In this document: one piece after another, positions 7,804 through 15,779 of the stretch
How the letters are laid out: each line of letters begins with the position of its first letter
Numbering within the stretch: position 1 is the stretch's first letter
Assembly (NCBI RefSeq): GCF_017876315.1
Contig: NZ_JAGINU010000001.1
Location: forward strand, 6,014,001-6,078,000
Length of the DNA stretch: 64,000 nt
Source: Pseudonocardia parietis
GTDB lineage: Bacteria; Actinomycetota; Actinomycetes; Mycobacteriales; Pseudonocardiaceae
Direction: 5' to 3'
Translations under genes and position numbers: made by a program
Notes under the pieces: generated by a model
Told to the model about the DNA's origin: nothing
The model's database searches: none
Seen by the model: the letters and a program-made list of their open reading frames with translations, nothing else

Positions 7804-9558
7804 CTACACGGCGATGACGGTGGGCACGATCATCGGCCGGCGCCGGTAGGTGTCCGAGACCCAGCGCCCGACCACGCGGCGCACACCCTGTGCGATCCGG
7901 TGCGGGTCGCCGACGCCCTCGTTCTCCAGCCGGGACAGCTCGTTCTCGACCAGGGGCTGGGCGGCGTCGAGCGCCTTGGGGTCGTCGGAGAACCCGCGGC
8001 CGGACAGCGTCGGACGGGACAGCGCGCGGCCCGTCTTGTGGTCGATCGCGACGGTGATCGAGATGAACCCGCCCTCGCCGAGCGCGATCCGGTCGCCGAG
8101 CGTCGTCTCGCCGACGTCGCCGACGGCGAGACCGTCGACGTACACCTGGCCGACCTCGACCCGCCCGTTGATCGCCGCCTTGCCGTCCACGAGATCGACG
8201 ACCACGCCGTTCTCGGCGATGACCACCGACTCCTCCGGCACACCGGTCTTGACCGCCAGCGCGGCGTTGGCCCGCAGGTGGCGCCACTCGCCGTGCACCG
8301 GCATGACGTTCGACGGCCGCACGGCGTTGTAGAGGAACAGCAGCTCACCGGCCGGGGCGTGCCCGGAGACGTGCACCTTCGCGTTGCCCTGGTGCACGAC
8401 GGTCGCGCCGAGCCGGGTCAGGCCGTTGATCACGCCGAAGACCGCGGTCTCGTTGCCCGGGATCAGCGAGCTGGCGAGGATGATCGTGTCGTCCGGGCGG
8501 ATGGTGATGCTGCGGTGGTCGCCGCGGGCCATCCGGGACAGCGCCGCGAGCGGCTCGCCCTGCGACCCGGTGGAGACCAGCACGAGCTTCTCGTCGGGCA
8601 GCTTCATCGCCTCGTCGATCTCGACGAGCAGGCCCTCGGGGATGTTCAGCAGCGAGTGGTCGTCGGCCAGCCCCATGTTGCGCAGCATCGACCGGCCGGT
8701 CAGGCAGACCTTGCGGCCGTGCGCGTGGGCCGCGTCGAGCACCTGCTGGACGCGGTGCACGTGGCTGGCGAAGCAGGCCAGGATGATCCGCGACGGGGCG
8801 CGCCGCACCAGGTCCGCGATGACCGGACCGATCTCGGTCTCCGGGGTGACGAACCCGGGGACCTCGGCGTTGGTGGAGTCGACCAGGAACAGGTCGACAC
8901 CCTCCTCCCCGAGGCGGGAGAACCCCGCCAGGTCGGTCAGCCGGCCGTCGAGCGGCAGCTGGTCGAGCTTGATGTCGCCGGTGTGCAGCAGCAGGCCGGC
9001 CGGGGTGCGGATCGCGACGGCGATCGCGTCCGGGATGGAGTGGTTGACCGCGAAGTACTCGCAGTCCCAGCCGCCGTGCCGGATCCGGTCGCCCTCCTTC
9101 ACCTCCTGCAGGTGCGGGGTGAGGCGGTGCTCCTTGCACTTGGCCGCCACCAGGGCCAGCGTGAACCGCGACCCGACGACGGGGAGGTCCGGGCGCAGCC
9201 GCAGCAGCCACGGCACGGCACCGATGTGGTCCTCGTGGCCGTGGGTCAGGACGAGCGCGTCGATGTCGTCGAGCCGGTCCTCGATGGCCCGGAAGTCGGG
9301 CAGGATCAGGTCGACGCCGGGCGAGTCGTCGGACGGGAACAGCACCCCGCAGTCGACGATGAGCAGCCTGCCCTCGTACTCGAAGACGGTCATGTTCCGG
9401 CCGACCTCGCCGATGCCACCGAGCGCGAAGGTGCGCAGGCCCCCCGGGGCGAGCGCGGACGGCGACGCGTCCGGCAGCTCGGGGCGGTCGATCTTCTCCG
9501 GCGGGGCGCTCAGGGACCGTCCGGGTCGGTTCCGGCGGTCGTTGCGCTGGGGACTCAC
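7804..9558 (-). CDS. rnj: Ribonuclease J
   Basis: A 584-residue metallo-beta-lactamase/beta-CASP ribonuclease with 5'-exo and endonuclease activity in mRNA decay and rRNA maturation. The zinc motif THGHEDHIGA is at about residues 95-104, with TGDIKLD and the beta-CASP segments LVSTGSQGEP and HVSGHA following. The start is the GTG at 9558 (SPQRNDRR...); a longer open frame upstream encodes no conserved residues. The 50-residue N-terminal leader before RTFALGGIGEVGRNM is typical of actinobacterial RNase J. It follows dapA on the same strand; dapA-rnj adjacency is conserved in mycobacteria. Confidence 0.95.
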   Translation of the reverse strand: MSPQRNDRRNRPGRSLSAPPEKIDRPELPDASPSALAPGGLRTFALGGIGEVGRNMTVFEYEGRLLIVDCGVLFPSDDSPGVDLILPDFRAIEDRLDDIDALVLTHGHEDHIGAVPWLLRLRPDLPVVGSRFTLALVAAKCKEHRLTPHLQEVKEGDRIRHGGWDCEYFAVNHSIPDAIAVAIRTPAGLLLHTGDIKLDQLPLDGRLTDLAGFSRLGEEGVDLFLVDSTNAEVPGFVTPETEIGPVIADLVRRAPSRIILACFASHVHRVQQVLDAAHAHGRKVCLTGRSMLRNMGLADDHSLLNIPEGLLVEIDEAMKLPDEKLVLVSTGSQGEPLAALSRMARGDHRSITIRPDDTIILASSLIPGNETAVFGVINGLTRLGATVVHQGNAKVHVSGHAPAGELLFLYNAVRPSNVMPVHGEWRHLRANAALAVKTGVPEESVVIAENGVVVDLVDGKAAINGRVEVGQVYVDGLAVGDVGETTLGDRIALGEGGFISITVAIDHKTGRALSRPTLSGRGFSDDPKALDAAQPLVENELSRLENEGVGDPHRIAQGVRRVVGRWVSDTYRRRPMIVPTVIAV

Positions 9559-9643
9559 GGGTGTTCGCGCCTCACATTGGTTCGTGTTCGGAAGGACAAG
9601 TCGATGTCGATGACCGCCGGGCGGTGCCGCTCGATGCAGCCGC

Positions 9644-10669
9644 TCAGCGGTGGTAGGCCACCTCGGCGCCGATGTCGGTGGCGGTGCGGCCACCGAGGGC
9701 GCCGTGCCCGGCCTGCTGGGCGGTGGCGCCGGGGCGGGCCTGCGGGTCGAGTGCGACGCCGGCGACGGCCAGATCCCCGGCGATCGCCGCGATCTGCTCC
9801 TCGGTGGCGGGCGGCAGCGGCAGCCGGGTGTCGCCGACGTCGATGCCGCGCAGCCGCAGCGCCGTCTTCGCGAACACCGCGCCGCCGACCCGGCCCATCG
9901 CCCGGATCACCGGCAGCATCGCGTAGTGCAGCGCACGGGCGCGCTGGTGCTCGCCGGCGTGGTAGGCGTCGATCATGGCGCGCAGCCGGTCGGCGACGAC
10001 GTGGCCGATCACCGACACGAAGCCGACGGCGCCGACCGAGAGCCACGGCAGGTTGACCGGGTCGTCGCCGGAGTAGTAGGCCAGCGTCGTCGTGGCGAGG
10101 ACCTCGGTGCCGACGCGCAGGTCGTTGCGGGCGTCCTTGACGGCGACGATCCGCGGGTGCTGGGCGAGCCGCTGGAAGGTCTCGACGTCGATACCGATCA
10201 CGCTGCGCGGCGGGATGTCGTAGAGCATCACCGGCAGCTCGGTGGCGTCCGCGACGGCGCCGAAGTGCGCGACCAGGCCCTCCTGCGGCGGGCGCGAGTA
10301 GTACGGCGTGACCACCAGCAGGCCGTGCGCGCCGGAGCGCTCGGCGTCGCGGGCGAGCTCGATCGAGTGCGCGGTGTCGTAGGTGCCCGCTCCGCTGACG
10401 ATCGTCGCCCGGTCCCCCACCGCCGAGACGACGGCGCGGACCAGCTCCCGCTTCTCCCGGTCCGAGGTCGTCGGACCCTCACCGGTGGTGCCGTTGACGA
10501 CGAGCCCGTCGTTGCCCAGGTCCACCAGGTGGGCGGCCAGCTCCTCGGCCTTCGCCAGGTCGAGCTCCCCGTCGGCGTCGAACGGGGTCACCATCGCGGT
10601 GAGGACCTCGCCGAACGGACGGCGGGGCGGGTGCTGCGCCGCCGGGATGGTCTGGGAGCCGGAGTCCAT
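9644..10669 (-). CDS. dapA: 4-hydroxy-tetrahydrodipicolinate synthase
   Basis: A 341-residue TIM-barrel aldolase that condenses pyruvate with aspartate semialdehyde in lysine/diaminopimelate synthesis. Visible residues are NGTTGEGPTT, the catalytic Tyr in VMLYDIPPRS, and the Schiff-base Lys in IVAVKDARND. The C-terminus runs about 30 residues past the barrel (Gly/Ala/Gln-rich). The ATG at 10669 is supported by TACCGT (10678-10683) eight bases upstream, which gives a leaderless mRNA. The partner dapB lies 10 kb away on the same strand; the intervening genes are accessory apart from thyX. Confidence 0.95.
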   Translation of the reverse strand: MDSGSQTIPAAQHPPRRPFGEVLTAMVTPFDADGELDLAKAEELAAHLVDLGNDGLVVNGTTGEGPTTSDREKRELVRAVVSAVGDRATIVSGAGTYDTAHSIELARDAERSGAHGLLVVTPYYSRPPQEGLVAHFGAVADATELPVMLYDIPPRSVIGIDVETFQRLAQHPRIVAVKDARNDLRVGTEVLATTTLAYYSGDDPVNLPWLSVGAVGFVSVIGHVVADRLRAMIDAYHAGEHQRARALHYAMLPVIRAMGRVGGAVFAKTALRLRGIDVGDTRLPLPPATEEQIAAIAGDLAVAGVALDPQARPGATAQQAGHGALGGRTATDIGAEVAYHR

Positions 10670-10677
10670 GGGTGTTG

Positions 10678-10683
10678 ACGGTA
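10678..10683 (-). promoter_or_regulatory. dapA -10 element, leaderless
   Basis: TACCGT on the minus strand, eight bases before the dapA ATG. Confidence 0.6.
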
Positions 10684-10719
10684 CCGCCCCGGGTGGGTGG
10701 GGCCGCGACTCGTGAGGGG

Positions 10720-11346
10720 TCACATCCCGGAGGGCGCTGCGCGGTAGGCCTCCACGTCGGCGGCCACACCCTGGATCTCGACCCGGGCGGCGTCCCTGCC
10801 GAACGCGTGCAGCACCAGCTCCGACGGCTCGCCGACCACGGTGACCACGCCGAACCCGGTGGCGACCACCTGCTGGGCGCCCTCGGGACGCGCCAGCACG
10901 ATGCCGACCGGGCTGCGCCGGAACAGCATCTTGGACATCGACGACAGCAGCTGCCAGAGCTGCCCGTCGCGCCCCGGGTCCGACGGGCGCGGTTCCCAGC
11001 CCGGCTCACCGCGGCGCAGGTCCTCGTGGTGGACGAAGAACTCGCCGCCGTTCGCGATCTCGTCGACCTTGCCCAGCTTGAACGGCGACCACCCGGGCGG
11101 GCCCTTGCGGAGGTCGTCGATCATGTTCGGCCAGGCCTCGCCCGCGTAGGAGTCCATGGCCCGCTCGGTCACGCCGGACAGTGCGGGCACCAGGATCCCC
11201 GCCGCGTTCCACGGCTGCCGTTCCCGCACGAGCAGGTGGGTGAGCAGGTCCCGGGCGTTCCACCCCTCGCAGAGCGTCGGGCGGTCCGGCCCCGATCGCT
11301 CGAACTCGGCACAGATGGCGGCACGTTCGTCGGTCGCGAGGCTCAC
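10720..11346 (-). CDS. TIGR03085 family protein (DinB/MDMPI-like fold)
   Basis: A 208-residue actinobacterial protein of the TIGR03085 type, related to the N-terminal four-helix metal-binding domain of mycothiol-dependent maleylpyruvate isomerase. The family signature CEGWNARDLLTHLLVRER is at about residues 25-42 and FFVHHEDLRRGEPGW at about 100-114; these His/Glu residues are the presumed metal ligands. The C-terminal third (VVTVVGEPSELVLHAFGR) resembles the sterol-carrier-like segment of these proteins. Function unknown; mycothiol or metal dependence is a family inference. The GTG start at 11346 is set by a TACGTT -10 element seven bases upstream (11354-11359). Confidence 0.8.
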   Translation of the reverse strand: MSLATDERAAICAEFERSGPDRPTLCEGWNARDLLTHLLVRERQPWNAAGILVPALSGVTERAMDSYAGEAWPNMIDDLRKGPPGWSPFKLGKVDEIANGGEFFVHHEDLRRGEPGWEPRPSDPGRDGQLWQLLSSMSKMLFRRSPVGIVLARPEGAQQVVATGFGVVTVVGEPSELVLHAFGRDAARVEIQGVAADVEAYRAAPSGM

Positions 11347-11353
11347 CGTCCCC

Positions 11354-11359
11354 AACGTA
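11354..11359 (-). promoter_or_regulatory. -10 element of the TIGR03085 gene, leaderless
   Basis: TACGTT on the minus strand, seven bases before the GTG start. Confidence 0.55.
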
Positions 11360-11375
11360 GTGCGCGAGCCCGCCC

Positions 11376-11441
11376 GGCGCCGCCCGACGCTCCGCCGGCG
11401 CGCTGCCCGACACCCCACCGGGCGCTGCCCGACATCTCGCC
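11376..11441. repeat. Three 21-23 bp direct repeats upstream of the TIGR03085 gene
   Basis: Imperfect copies at 11376-11396, 11397-11419 and 11420-11441 share the core GCGCTGCCCGACA (first copy GCGCCGCCCGACG). They lie at about -30 to -95 relative to the inferred transcription start of the minus-strand gene and in the spacer shared with the divergent transporter. CGAAC-AAC-GTTCG follows at about 11441-11453. Confidence 0.5.
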
Positions 11442-11599
11442 GAACAACGTTCGACAACGAATGAGTGTCCCGACAGCGTTTTGTAGCCAGTGATACAGAT
11501 CGCATCCGGGCGTGCCCACATACTCCGTCGCGGCCGATCGGCACCGTCGCCCCCGCGGTCGGCCTACCACCCACCGTCCCGCTGCGGAGAGGACCCACC

Positions 11600-12913
11600 G
11601 TGACGCACGCCGCCACGCAGCCACCGAGGTCGATGCGCAGGATCGCGCTCGCGAGCATGACCGGCACGGTCATCGAGTTCTACGACTTCTTCATCTACGG
11701 CACCGCCGCGGCGCTGGTGTTCAACAAGGTCTTCTTCCCCCAGCTCGGGGCCGCGGCCGGCACCGCGCTCGCACTCGCCACGTTCGGCGTCGCGTTCGTC
11801 GCCCGGCCGTTCGGCTCGATCCTGTTCGGGCACTTCGGCGACCGGCTCGGCCGCAAGGGCACGCTCGTCACGACGCTGCTGATGATGGGCCTCTCCACGC
11901 TCGCCATCGGCCTGCTGCCGACCACCGGGACGATCGGCGTGCTCGCCCCGATCCTGCTGGTGGTGCTGCGCGTCCTGCAGGGGCTCGCGGTCGGCGGCGA
12001 GTGGGCGGGCGCGACTCTGCTCACCGCGGAGAACGCACCCACCAGGTCCCGCGGCAGGTACGCGCTCTACCCGCAGCTCGGCCCCTCGGTGGCGTTCGCG
12101 CTCGCGTCGGCCACCTTCCTGGTCACGGCGCTGACCATGAGCAACGAGGCCTTCGTCGCCTGGGGCTGGCGCGTCCCGTTCATCGCGTCGGTGCTGCTGG
12201 TCGGCGTCGGCCTCTACGTGCGGCTGGCGCTGGAGGAGACCGCCTCCTTCCAGCAGGCCGGGCGGACGACCGGCCCACGCAGGCTGCCGGTCGCCGAGGT
12301 CTTCACCACCCGTCCGGCCGCGGTGTTCCTGGGCGCCGGTTCGACGACGGCGGTGTTCGCGTTCTTCTACGTCGGGGTCACCTACCTGACCAGCTACGGG
12401 ACCCAGCAGCTCGGCCTGCCCCGGCCGACCGTGCTGGCGATGGGCATCGTCGGCGGCCTCGTGTTCGCGCTGACGACGATCGGTTCGGCGATCCTGTCCG
12501 ACCGGGTCGGGCGACGGCGGATGGTGGTGATCGGCAACGTCGCCTCGGTCGTCGCCGGCGTGATCGTCTTCCCGATCATCGACATCGGCACCGCCTGGTC
12601 GTTCGGCCTCGGCCTGTCGGTCGTACTCGGTGTCGTCGGGATCGCCTACGGCCCGATCGGTGCCCAGCTCCCCGAGCTGTTCCCGACCCGGTTCCGCTAC
12701 ACCGGCGCCGGGATCGCCTACAACCTCGCCGGGGTGCTCGGGGGTGGTGTCGTGCCGCTGATCTCGGCCGCGCTGGTACCGCTCTACGGCAGCCTCGCGA
12801 TCGGGCTGCTGCTCGCCGGGGTCTCGCTGCTGAGCCTGGGCTGCACGCTCGCGCTGCCGCAGACGCACGCCGACTCGCTGGCCGAGCAGGACGCGCAGCC
12901 GGCACCGGCCTGA
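11600..12913 (+). CDS. MHS-family major facilitator transporter
   Basis: A 437-residue, 12-helix member of the metabolite:H+ symporter branch of the MFS (ShiA/ProP/KgtP type), which imports osmolytes or organic acids. The family N-terminal signature TGTVIEFYDFFIYGTAAALV is at about residues 20-39. The loop GHFGDRLGRKGTL (about 89-101) and GLAVGGEWAGATLL (about 128-141) are diagnostic. The GTG at 11600 is preceded by AGAGGA. It is followed 81 bases later by a Crp-type regulator on the same strand, which may control it. The substrate cannot be read from the sequence. Confidence 0.88.
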   Translation: MTHAATQPPRSMRRIALASMTGTVIEFYDFFIYGTAAALVFNKVFFPQLGAAAGTALALATFGVAFVARPFGSILFGHFGDRLGRKGTLVTTLLMMGLSTLAIGLLPTTGTIGVLAPILLVVLRVLQGLAVGGEWAGATLLTAENAPTRSRGRYALYPQLGPSVAFALASATFLVTALTMSNEAFVAWGWRVPFIASVLLVGVGLYVRLALEETASFQQAGRTTGPRRLPVAEVFTTRPAAVFLGAGSTTAVFAFFYVGVTYLTSYGTQQLGLPRPTVLAMGIVGGLVFALTTIGSAILSDRVGRRRMVVIGNVASVVAGVIVFPIIDIGTAWSFGLGLSVVLGVVGIAYGPIGAQLPELFPTRFRYTGAGIAYNLAGVLGGGVVPLISAALVPLYGSLAIGLLLAGVSLLSLGCTLALPQTHADSLAEQDAQPAPA

Positions 12914-12994
12914 ACTCGCACCCCGCCCACCTGTCCCGCTACCGTCGTCGGACCGGGCGTCGCACGGGGCGCCGGCGACGGAACGGGGCCTCAC

Positions 12995-13726
12995 GTGACG
13001 GCGGGTGCGGCGGAACCGGGTGGCGTGCACCCGGCCGCCGGCGCGGGCGACCCACCGGTCTCCCCGTTCCTGCAGGAACCGCCGAGCGCGGTCACCACCC
13101 GGATCGGTGAGCTCGGGGTCGCGCGCCACTACGCCGGCCGGGAGTACGTCTACCGCCAGGGCGAGCTGTCGTCCCGTTTCCACCTCGTCGTCACCGGCCG
13201 GGTGCGGATCTACCTGCACCGGCCGGACGGCACCGAGCGCACGCTGGCCTACGCCGAACCCGGCGCCACCCTCGGTGAGGCCGCCTGCGTCGACGGGCGC
13301 CCGCGCCACCTCGCCTCGGTCTGCACCCAGCCCTCGGAGATCGTCTCGGTGACCCGCGACGCCCTGCTCGACGCCGCCCGCACCGAGCCCGAGCTGCTGC
13401 TCGAGATCGCCCGGCGGATCGCCTACAAACAACGCGTCATGCAGCTGCACGTGCTGATAGAGGGTCTACCGGCCCGGGAGCGGGTGATCCTGCTCCTCGG
13501 GCACCTCGTCGAGGCCTACGGCGAGGTCGCGCTCGACACCGTGACCCGGCTGTCGATCCGGCCGGCCGTCGACGAGCTGGCCCTGCTGGTCGGACTGACC
13601 AGGGTCACCATGAGCCGTGAGCTGTCGCGGCTGGTCGCCGAGGGCCTCGTACAGAAGGAAGGACGCGGCATCGTCGTCCGCGACCTGCCGGACCTGCGCC
13701 GCCGGGTGCACGCCGTCCTCGCCTGA
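12995..13726 (+). CDS. Crp/Fnr family transcriptional regulator
   Basis: A 243-residue regulator with a cyclic-nucleotide-binding-like beta-roll (about 45-150: GREYVYRQGELSSRFHLVV, then GATLGEAACVDG), a dimer helix, and a winged helix-turn-helix (VDELALLVGLTRVTMSRELS, about 188-207). The PRxx-Arg phosphate cassette for cAMP is not convincing, and there is no cysteine cluster for an Fnr-type iron-sulfur centre, so the ligand is unknown. A TACCGT element about 50 bases upstream could drive it independently of the transporter before it. It is convergent with the ester-cyclase gene, separated by a hairpin. Confidence 0.85.
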   Translation: MTAGAAEPGGVHPAAGAGDPPVSPFLQEPPSAVTTRIGELGVARHYAGREYVYRQGELSSRFHLVVTGRVRIYLHRPDGTERTLAYAEPGATLGEAACVDGRPRHLASVCTQPSEIVSVTRDALLDAARTEPELLLEIARRIAYKQRVMQLHVLIEGLPARERVILLLGHLVEAYGEVALDTVTRLSIRPAVDELALLVGLTRVTMSRELSRLVAEGLVQKEGRGIVVRDLPDLRRRVHAVLA

Positions 13727-13766
13727 CCGGCCCGGCCCGTTCGCCTGCATCCGCCCGCGGTCGGCG

Positions 13767-13783
13767 GCGGGCGGCCCGCCCGC
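13767..13783. terminator. Hairpin between convergent crp-type gene and ester cyclase gene
   Basis: GCGGGC-GGCCC-GCCCGC abuts the stop codon of the minus-strand gene and lies 41 bases past the stop of the plus-strand gene, so it could end transcription both ways. There is no U-tract. Confidence 0.45.
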
Positions 13784-14212
13784 TCAGCCCGCCGAGACCG
13801 TGACGTCGCCGAGCTGACGCAGCAGGCCGAGGGTGTCCCAGTGCACCCACTCCTCGACGAACCTGCCGTCGACGATGCGGCTCAGCAGCTGCCCGTCCAC
13901 GTACACCTTCTTCCCGGTGGGCTCCACCCCCTCCAGCGGGCCCCGGTGCACCCCGCGCAGCGACCAGTGCGTCGCCACCATGTCGCCGTCGGCGAGCTGG
14001 CGCTCCACCCGCAGGTCGAACTCGTCGAGCGCGCCACGGTAGCCCTCGACCCGCGCGCGGAACCCCGCCGGTCCGGTCGGCTGGTCGGGGTTGTACGGGT
14101 CGTGGTTGACGTAGTCCGCGGCGAACAGCTCCTGGACCACGTCCCAGCTCGCCCCGTTCCAGATCTCGTCGAACTGGCGCCGCACGAGCTCCTTGTTGTC
14201 CTCCGGGCTCAT
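13784..14212 (-). CDS. SnoaL-like ester cyclase family protein
   Basis: A 142-residue protein with the NTF2-like SnoaL fold. N-terminal helix PEDNKELVRRQFDEIWNGAS, then FAADYVNHDPYNPDQPTG and GFRARVEGYRGALDEFDLRV, and the strand ATHWSLRGVHRGPLEGVEPT. This is the common ester-cyclase subfamily, usually of unknown substrate rather than polyketide cyclisation. ATG at 14212 has a near-perfect AAGGAGG ribosome site. Directly upstream on the same strand is a decayed MerR regulator gene, which suggests this gene lost its local regulator. Confidence 0.85.
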   Translation of the reverse strand: MSPEDNKELVRRQFDEIWNGASWDVVQELFAADYVNHDPYNPDQPTGPAGFRARVEGYRGALDEFDLRVERQLADGDMVATHWSLRGVHRGPLEGVEPTGKKVYVDGQLLSRIVDGRFVEEWVHWDTLGLLRQLGDVTVSAG

Positions 14213-14384
14213 GTCCGGTCCTCCTTCGGTGTGGTGCGATCCGAAGGCGACCGCACCCACCGGCCGTCGCCGGCCGTGCGCCGACCTGCGCCGCAGCGAC
14301 AGGACGGCCCACCAGAGTAGTGGCGAGCCGATCGGGCCGGAAAGCGCCGGACGGCCGATCGACCCCGCCGACCGGAGCACGGGC

Positions 14385-14813
14385 GGCCTGGTTCGCGCCG
14401 GAACTCGTCGACGGTCTCGTCGCGTTCCTCGTCGGTCATCGAGACGAACTTGTGCATCAGGCCGGCCCGAGCGGTGGTGCCCCGCTGCCTGATCAGGGTC
14501 CTGAGAACCGCCCGCCTGGCCCGCAGGGTGCGTTCCTGACGCTCGACGAGCTCCAGGTGCGTGGCGAGCAGGTCGTGCAGGGTGTGGTGCCCCCGTCGAG
14601 CAGGCGCCGGATCTCCTCGAGATCCGCGCCCAGTTCACGCAACGTGCGCACGAGTTACAGCCGGGCGATCGCGTCGATGTCGTACAACCGGTGGGCCGCC
14701 CGGTTCAGCCCCGTGGGCGCGATGAGCCCGCTGTCGCCGTAGAACCGCACAGCGCTGACACTCAGTCCGCTCCGGCGCGCGGCGTCCCCGATGGGGTACA
14801 GGTCGTCGTTCAT
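14385..14813 (-). pseudogene. Decayed MerR family regulator gene
   Basis: The ATG at 14813 opens a typical MerR helix-turn-helix: YPIGDAARRSGLSVSAVRFY, then the wing GLIAPTGLNRAAHRLYDIDA. After 52 codons it meets an in-frame TAA at 14657-14655, where relatives have Glu (a GAA to TAA change would explain it). The protein then resumes in frame (LVRTLRELGADLEEIRRLLD). A one-base deletion near 14588 moves it to another frame, where HLELVERQERTLRARR and MTDEERDETVDEF continue the dimer helix. The effector-binding C-terminal half is absent. Three independent lesions make this a pseudogene. The final shifted frame happens to end as ATGA on the ester-cyclase start. Confidence 0.8.
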
Positions 14814-14891
14814 GCCGCCGTGCTGCCTCGAGCCTCTCGAGCCGCAAGTCCTTTCGCGACGACGGCCGCGCCGGCCAGGCGGGCGCGGGGT

Positions 14892-15671
14892 TCAGCCCTC
14901 GCTGACCAGCGGGCTGGAGGCGATCTCGGTGCCGTCGTCGAGCTTCTGGATCTCGAAGTCGGCGAAGATGTTGGGCACCTCGTGCTGGAGCCGGCGCAGG
15001 CACTCGACGGCGAGGTCGCGGATCTCGACGTCGGCGTGCTCGGACCCGCGCATCGCGATGAAGTGCCGCCAGGCGCGGTAGTTCCCGGTGACGACGATCT
15101 TCGTCTCGGTCGCGTTCGGCAGCAACGAGCGCGCGGCCTGACGGGCCTGCTTGCGGCGCAGCGTGGCGCTGCCACCGGCCCGCCCGTCCCCGTCGGCGAA
15201 CCGCTTCTCCAGCCCGTCGAGGAGCTTCTCGTAGGAGGCGAGGGCGTCCGCGGACGCCTGCTGGAACAGCTCGTGCAGCTCCGGGTCGTCGGCGATGACG
15301 TCGGGTTCGACCATCGCCGCATCCCGTTCCGGGACGTAGCGCTGAGACAGCTGCGAGTAGGAGAAGTGCCGGTGCCGGATCAGCTCGTGGGTCAGCGAGC
15401 GGGAGATCCCTGTCAGGTAGAAGCTGACGCTCCCGTGCTCCAGCACCGACAGGTGCCCGACCTCGAGGATGTGCCGGATGTAGCCGGCGTTGGTCGCCGT
15501 CCTCGGGTTCGGCTTGCTCCACGACTGGTAGCAGGCCCGCCCGGCGAACTCGGCGAGCGCCTGACCACCGTCGGCGTCGGTCGACCACGGGACGTCCGCC
15601 GGCGGCGTGAACTCGGTCTTCGCCACCAGCTGCACGGTCAGCGGGACGGTCTGCGGCGCGGTCTCCGGCAT
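14892..15671 (-). CDS. thyX: Flavin-dependent thymidylate synthase
   Basis: A 259-residue FAD enzyme that makes dTMP from dUMP using NADPH and methylenetetrahydrofolate. The diagnostic ThyX motif RHRHFSYSQLSQRY (RHRx7S) is at about residues 97-110. SVLEHGSVSFYLTGISRSLT precedes it, and the FAD/dUMP segment LRRKQARQAARSLLPNATET follows. The ATG at 15671 sits seven bases after TACCCT (complement of 15679-15684), so the mRNA is probably leaderless. Mycobacteria keep thyX near dapA; here a pseudogene and four accessory genes intervene. Its start region faces the RHH operon across 108 bases. Confidence 0.95.
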   Translation of the reverse strand: MPETAPQTVPLTVQLVAKTEFTPPADVPWSTDADGGQALAEFAGRACYQSWSKPNPRTATNAGYIRHILEVGHLSVLEHGSVSFYLTGISRSLTHELIRHRHFSYSQLSQRYVPERDAAMVEPDVIADDPELHELFQQASADALASYEKLLDGLEKRFADGDGRAGGSATLRRKQARQAARSLLPNATETKIVVTGNYRAWRHFIAMRGSEHADVEIRDLAVECLRRLQHEVPNIFADFEIQKLDDGTEIASSPLVSEG

Positions 15672-15678
15672 GGCGACG

Positions 15679-15684
15679 AGGGTA
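15679..15684 (-). promoter_or_regulatory. thyX -10 element, leaderless
   Basis: TACCCT on the minus strand, seven bases before the thyX ATG. Confidence 0.6.
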
Positions 15685-15728
15685 GCCACCACCGGAACCC
15701 GCCCGGCCGTCCGCATCTGACAGCAACC

Positions 15729-15773
15729 AGTGACGTCATCTCCTTGAATTGATGTCGTCAGTGACGCCATAGT
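15729..15773 (+). promoter_or_regulatory. Promoter with operator-like palindromes before the RHH/DUF4097 operon
   Basis: TTGAAT (15744-15749) and CATAGT (15768-15773) are spaced by 18 bases, with the ATG six bases after the -10: a leaderless promoter. Two palindromes overlap it: TGACGTCA (15731-15738, just upstream of the -35) and CGTCA-G-TGACG (15756-15766, in the spacer). AGTGACGYCAT is also a direct repeat (15729-15739, 15760-15770) with a 31-base period, about three helical turns. This is the layout of an autoregulated ribbon-helix-helix repressor. Confidence 0.55.
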
Positions 15774-15779
15774 GGTGTC

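Noticed and set aside
11440..11456. LexA/SOS box (CGAAC-AAC-GTTCG)
   Set aside because: The gap between half-sites is three bases; the actinobacterial LexA box needs four between GAAC and GTTC. The neighbours are not SOS genes.
14209..14457. Independent small gene reading into the ester-cyclase start (ATGA overlap)
   Set aside because: Its first 24 codons are the shifted remnant of the MerR dimer helix; the rest is low-complexity Arg/Pro/Gly without a ribosome site.
15672..15739. Small upstream ORF of thyX beginning with AAGGAG-ATG (minus strand, about 15735)
   Set aside because: The frame runs through the thyX start in another phase with an unstructured product; the thyX -10 lies downstream of it.
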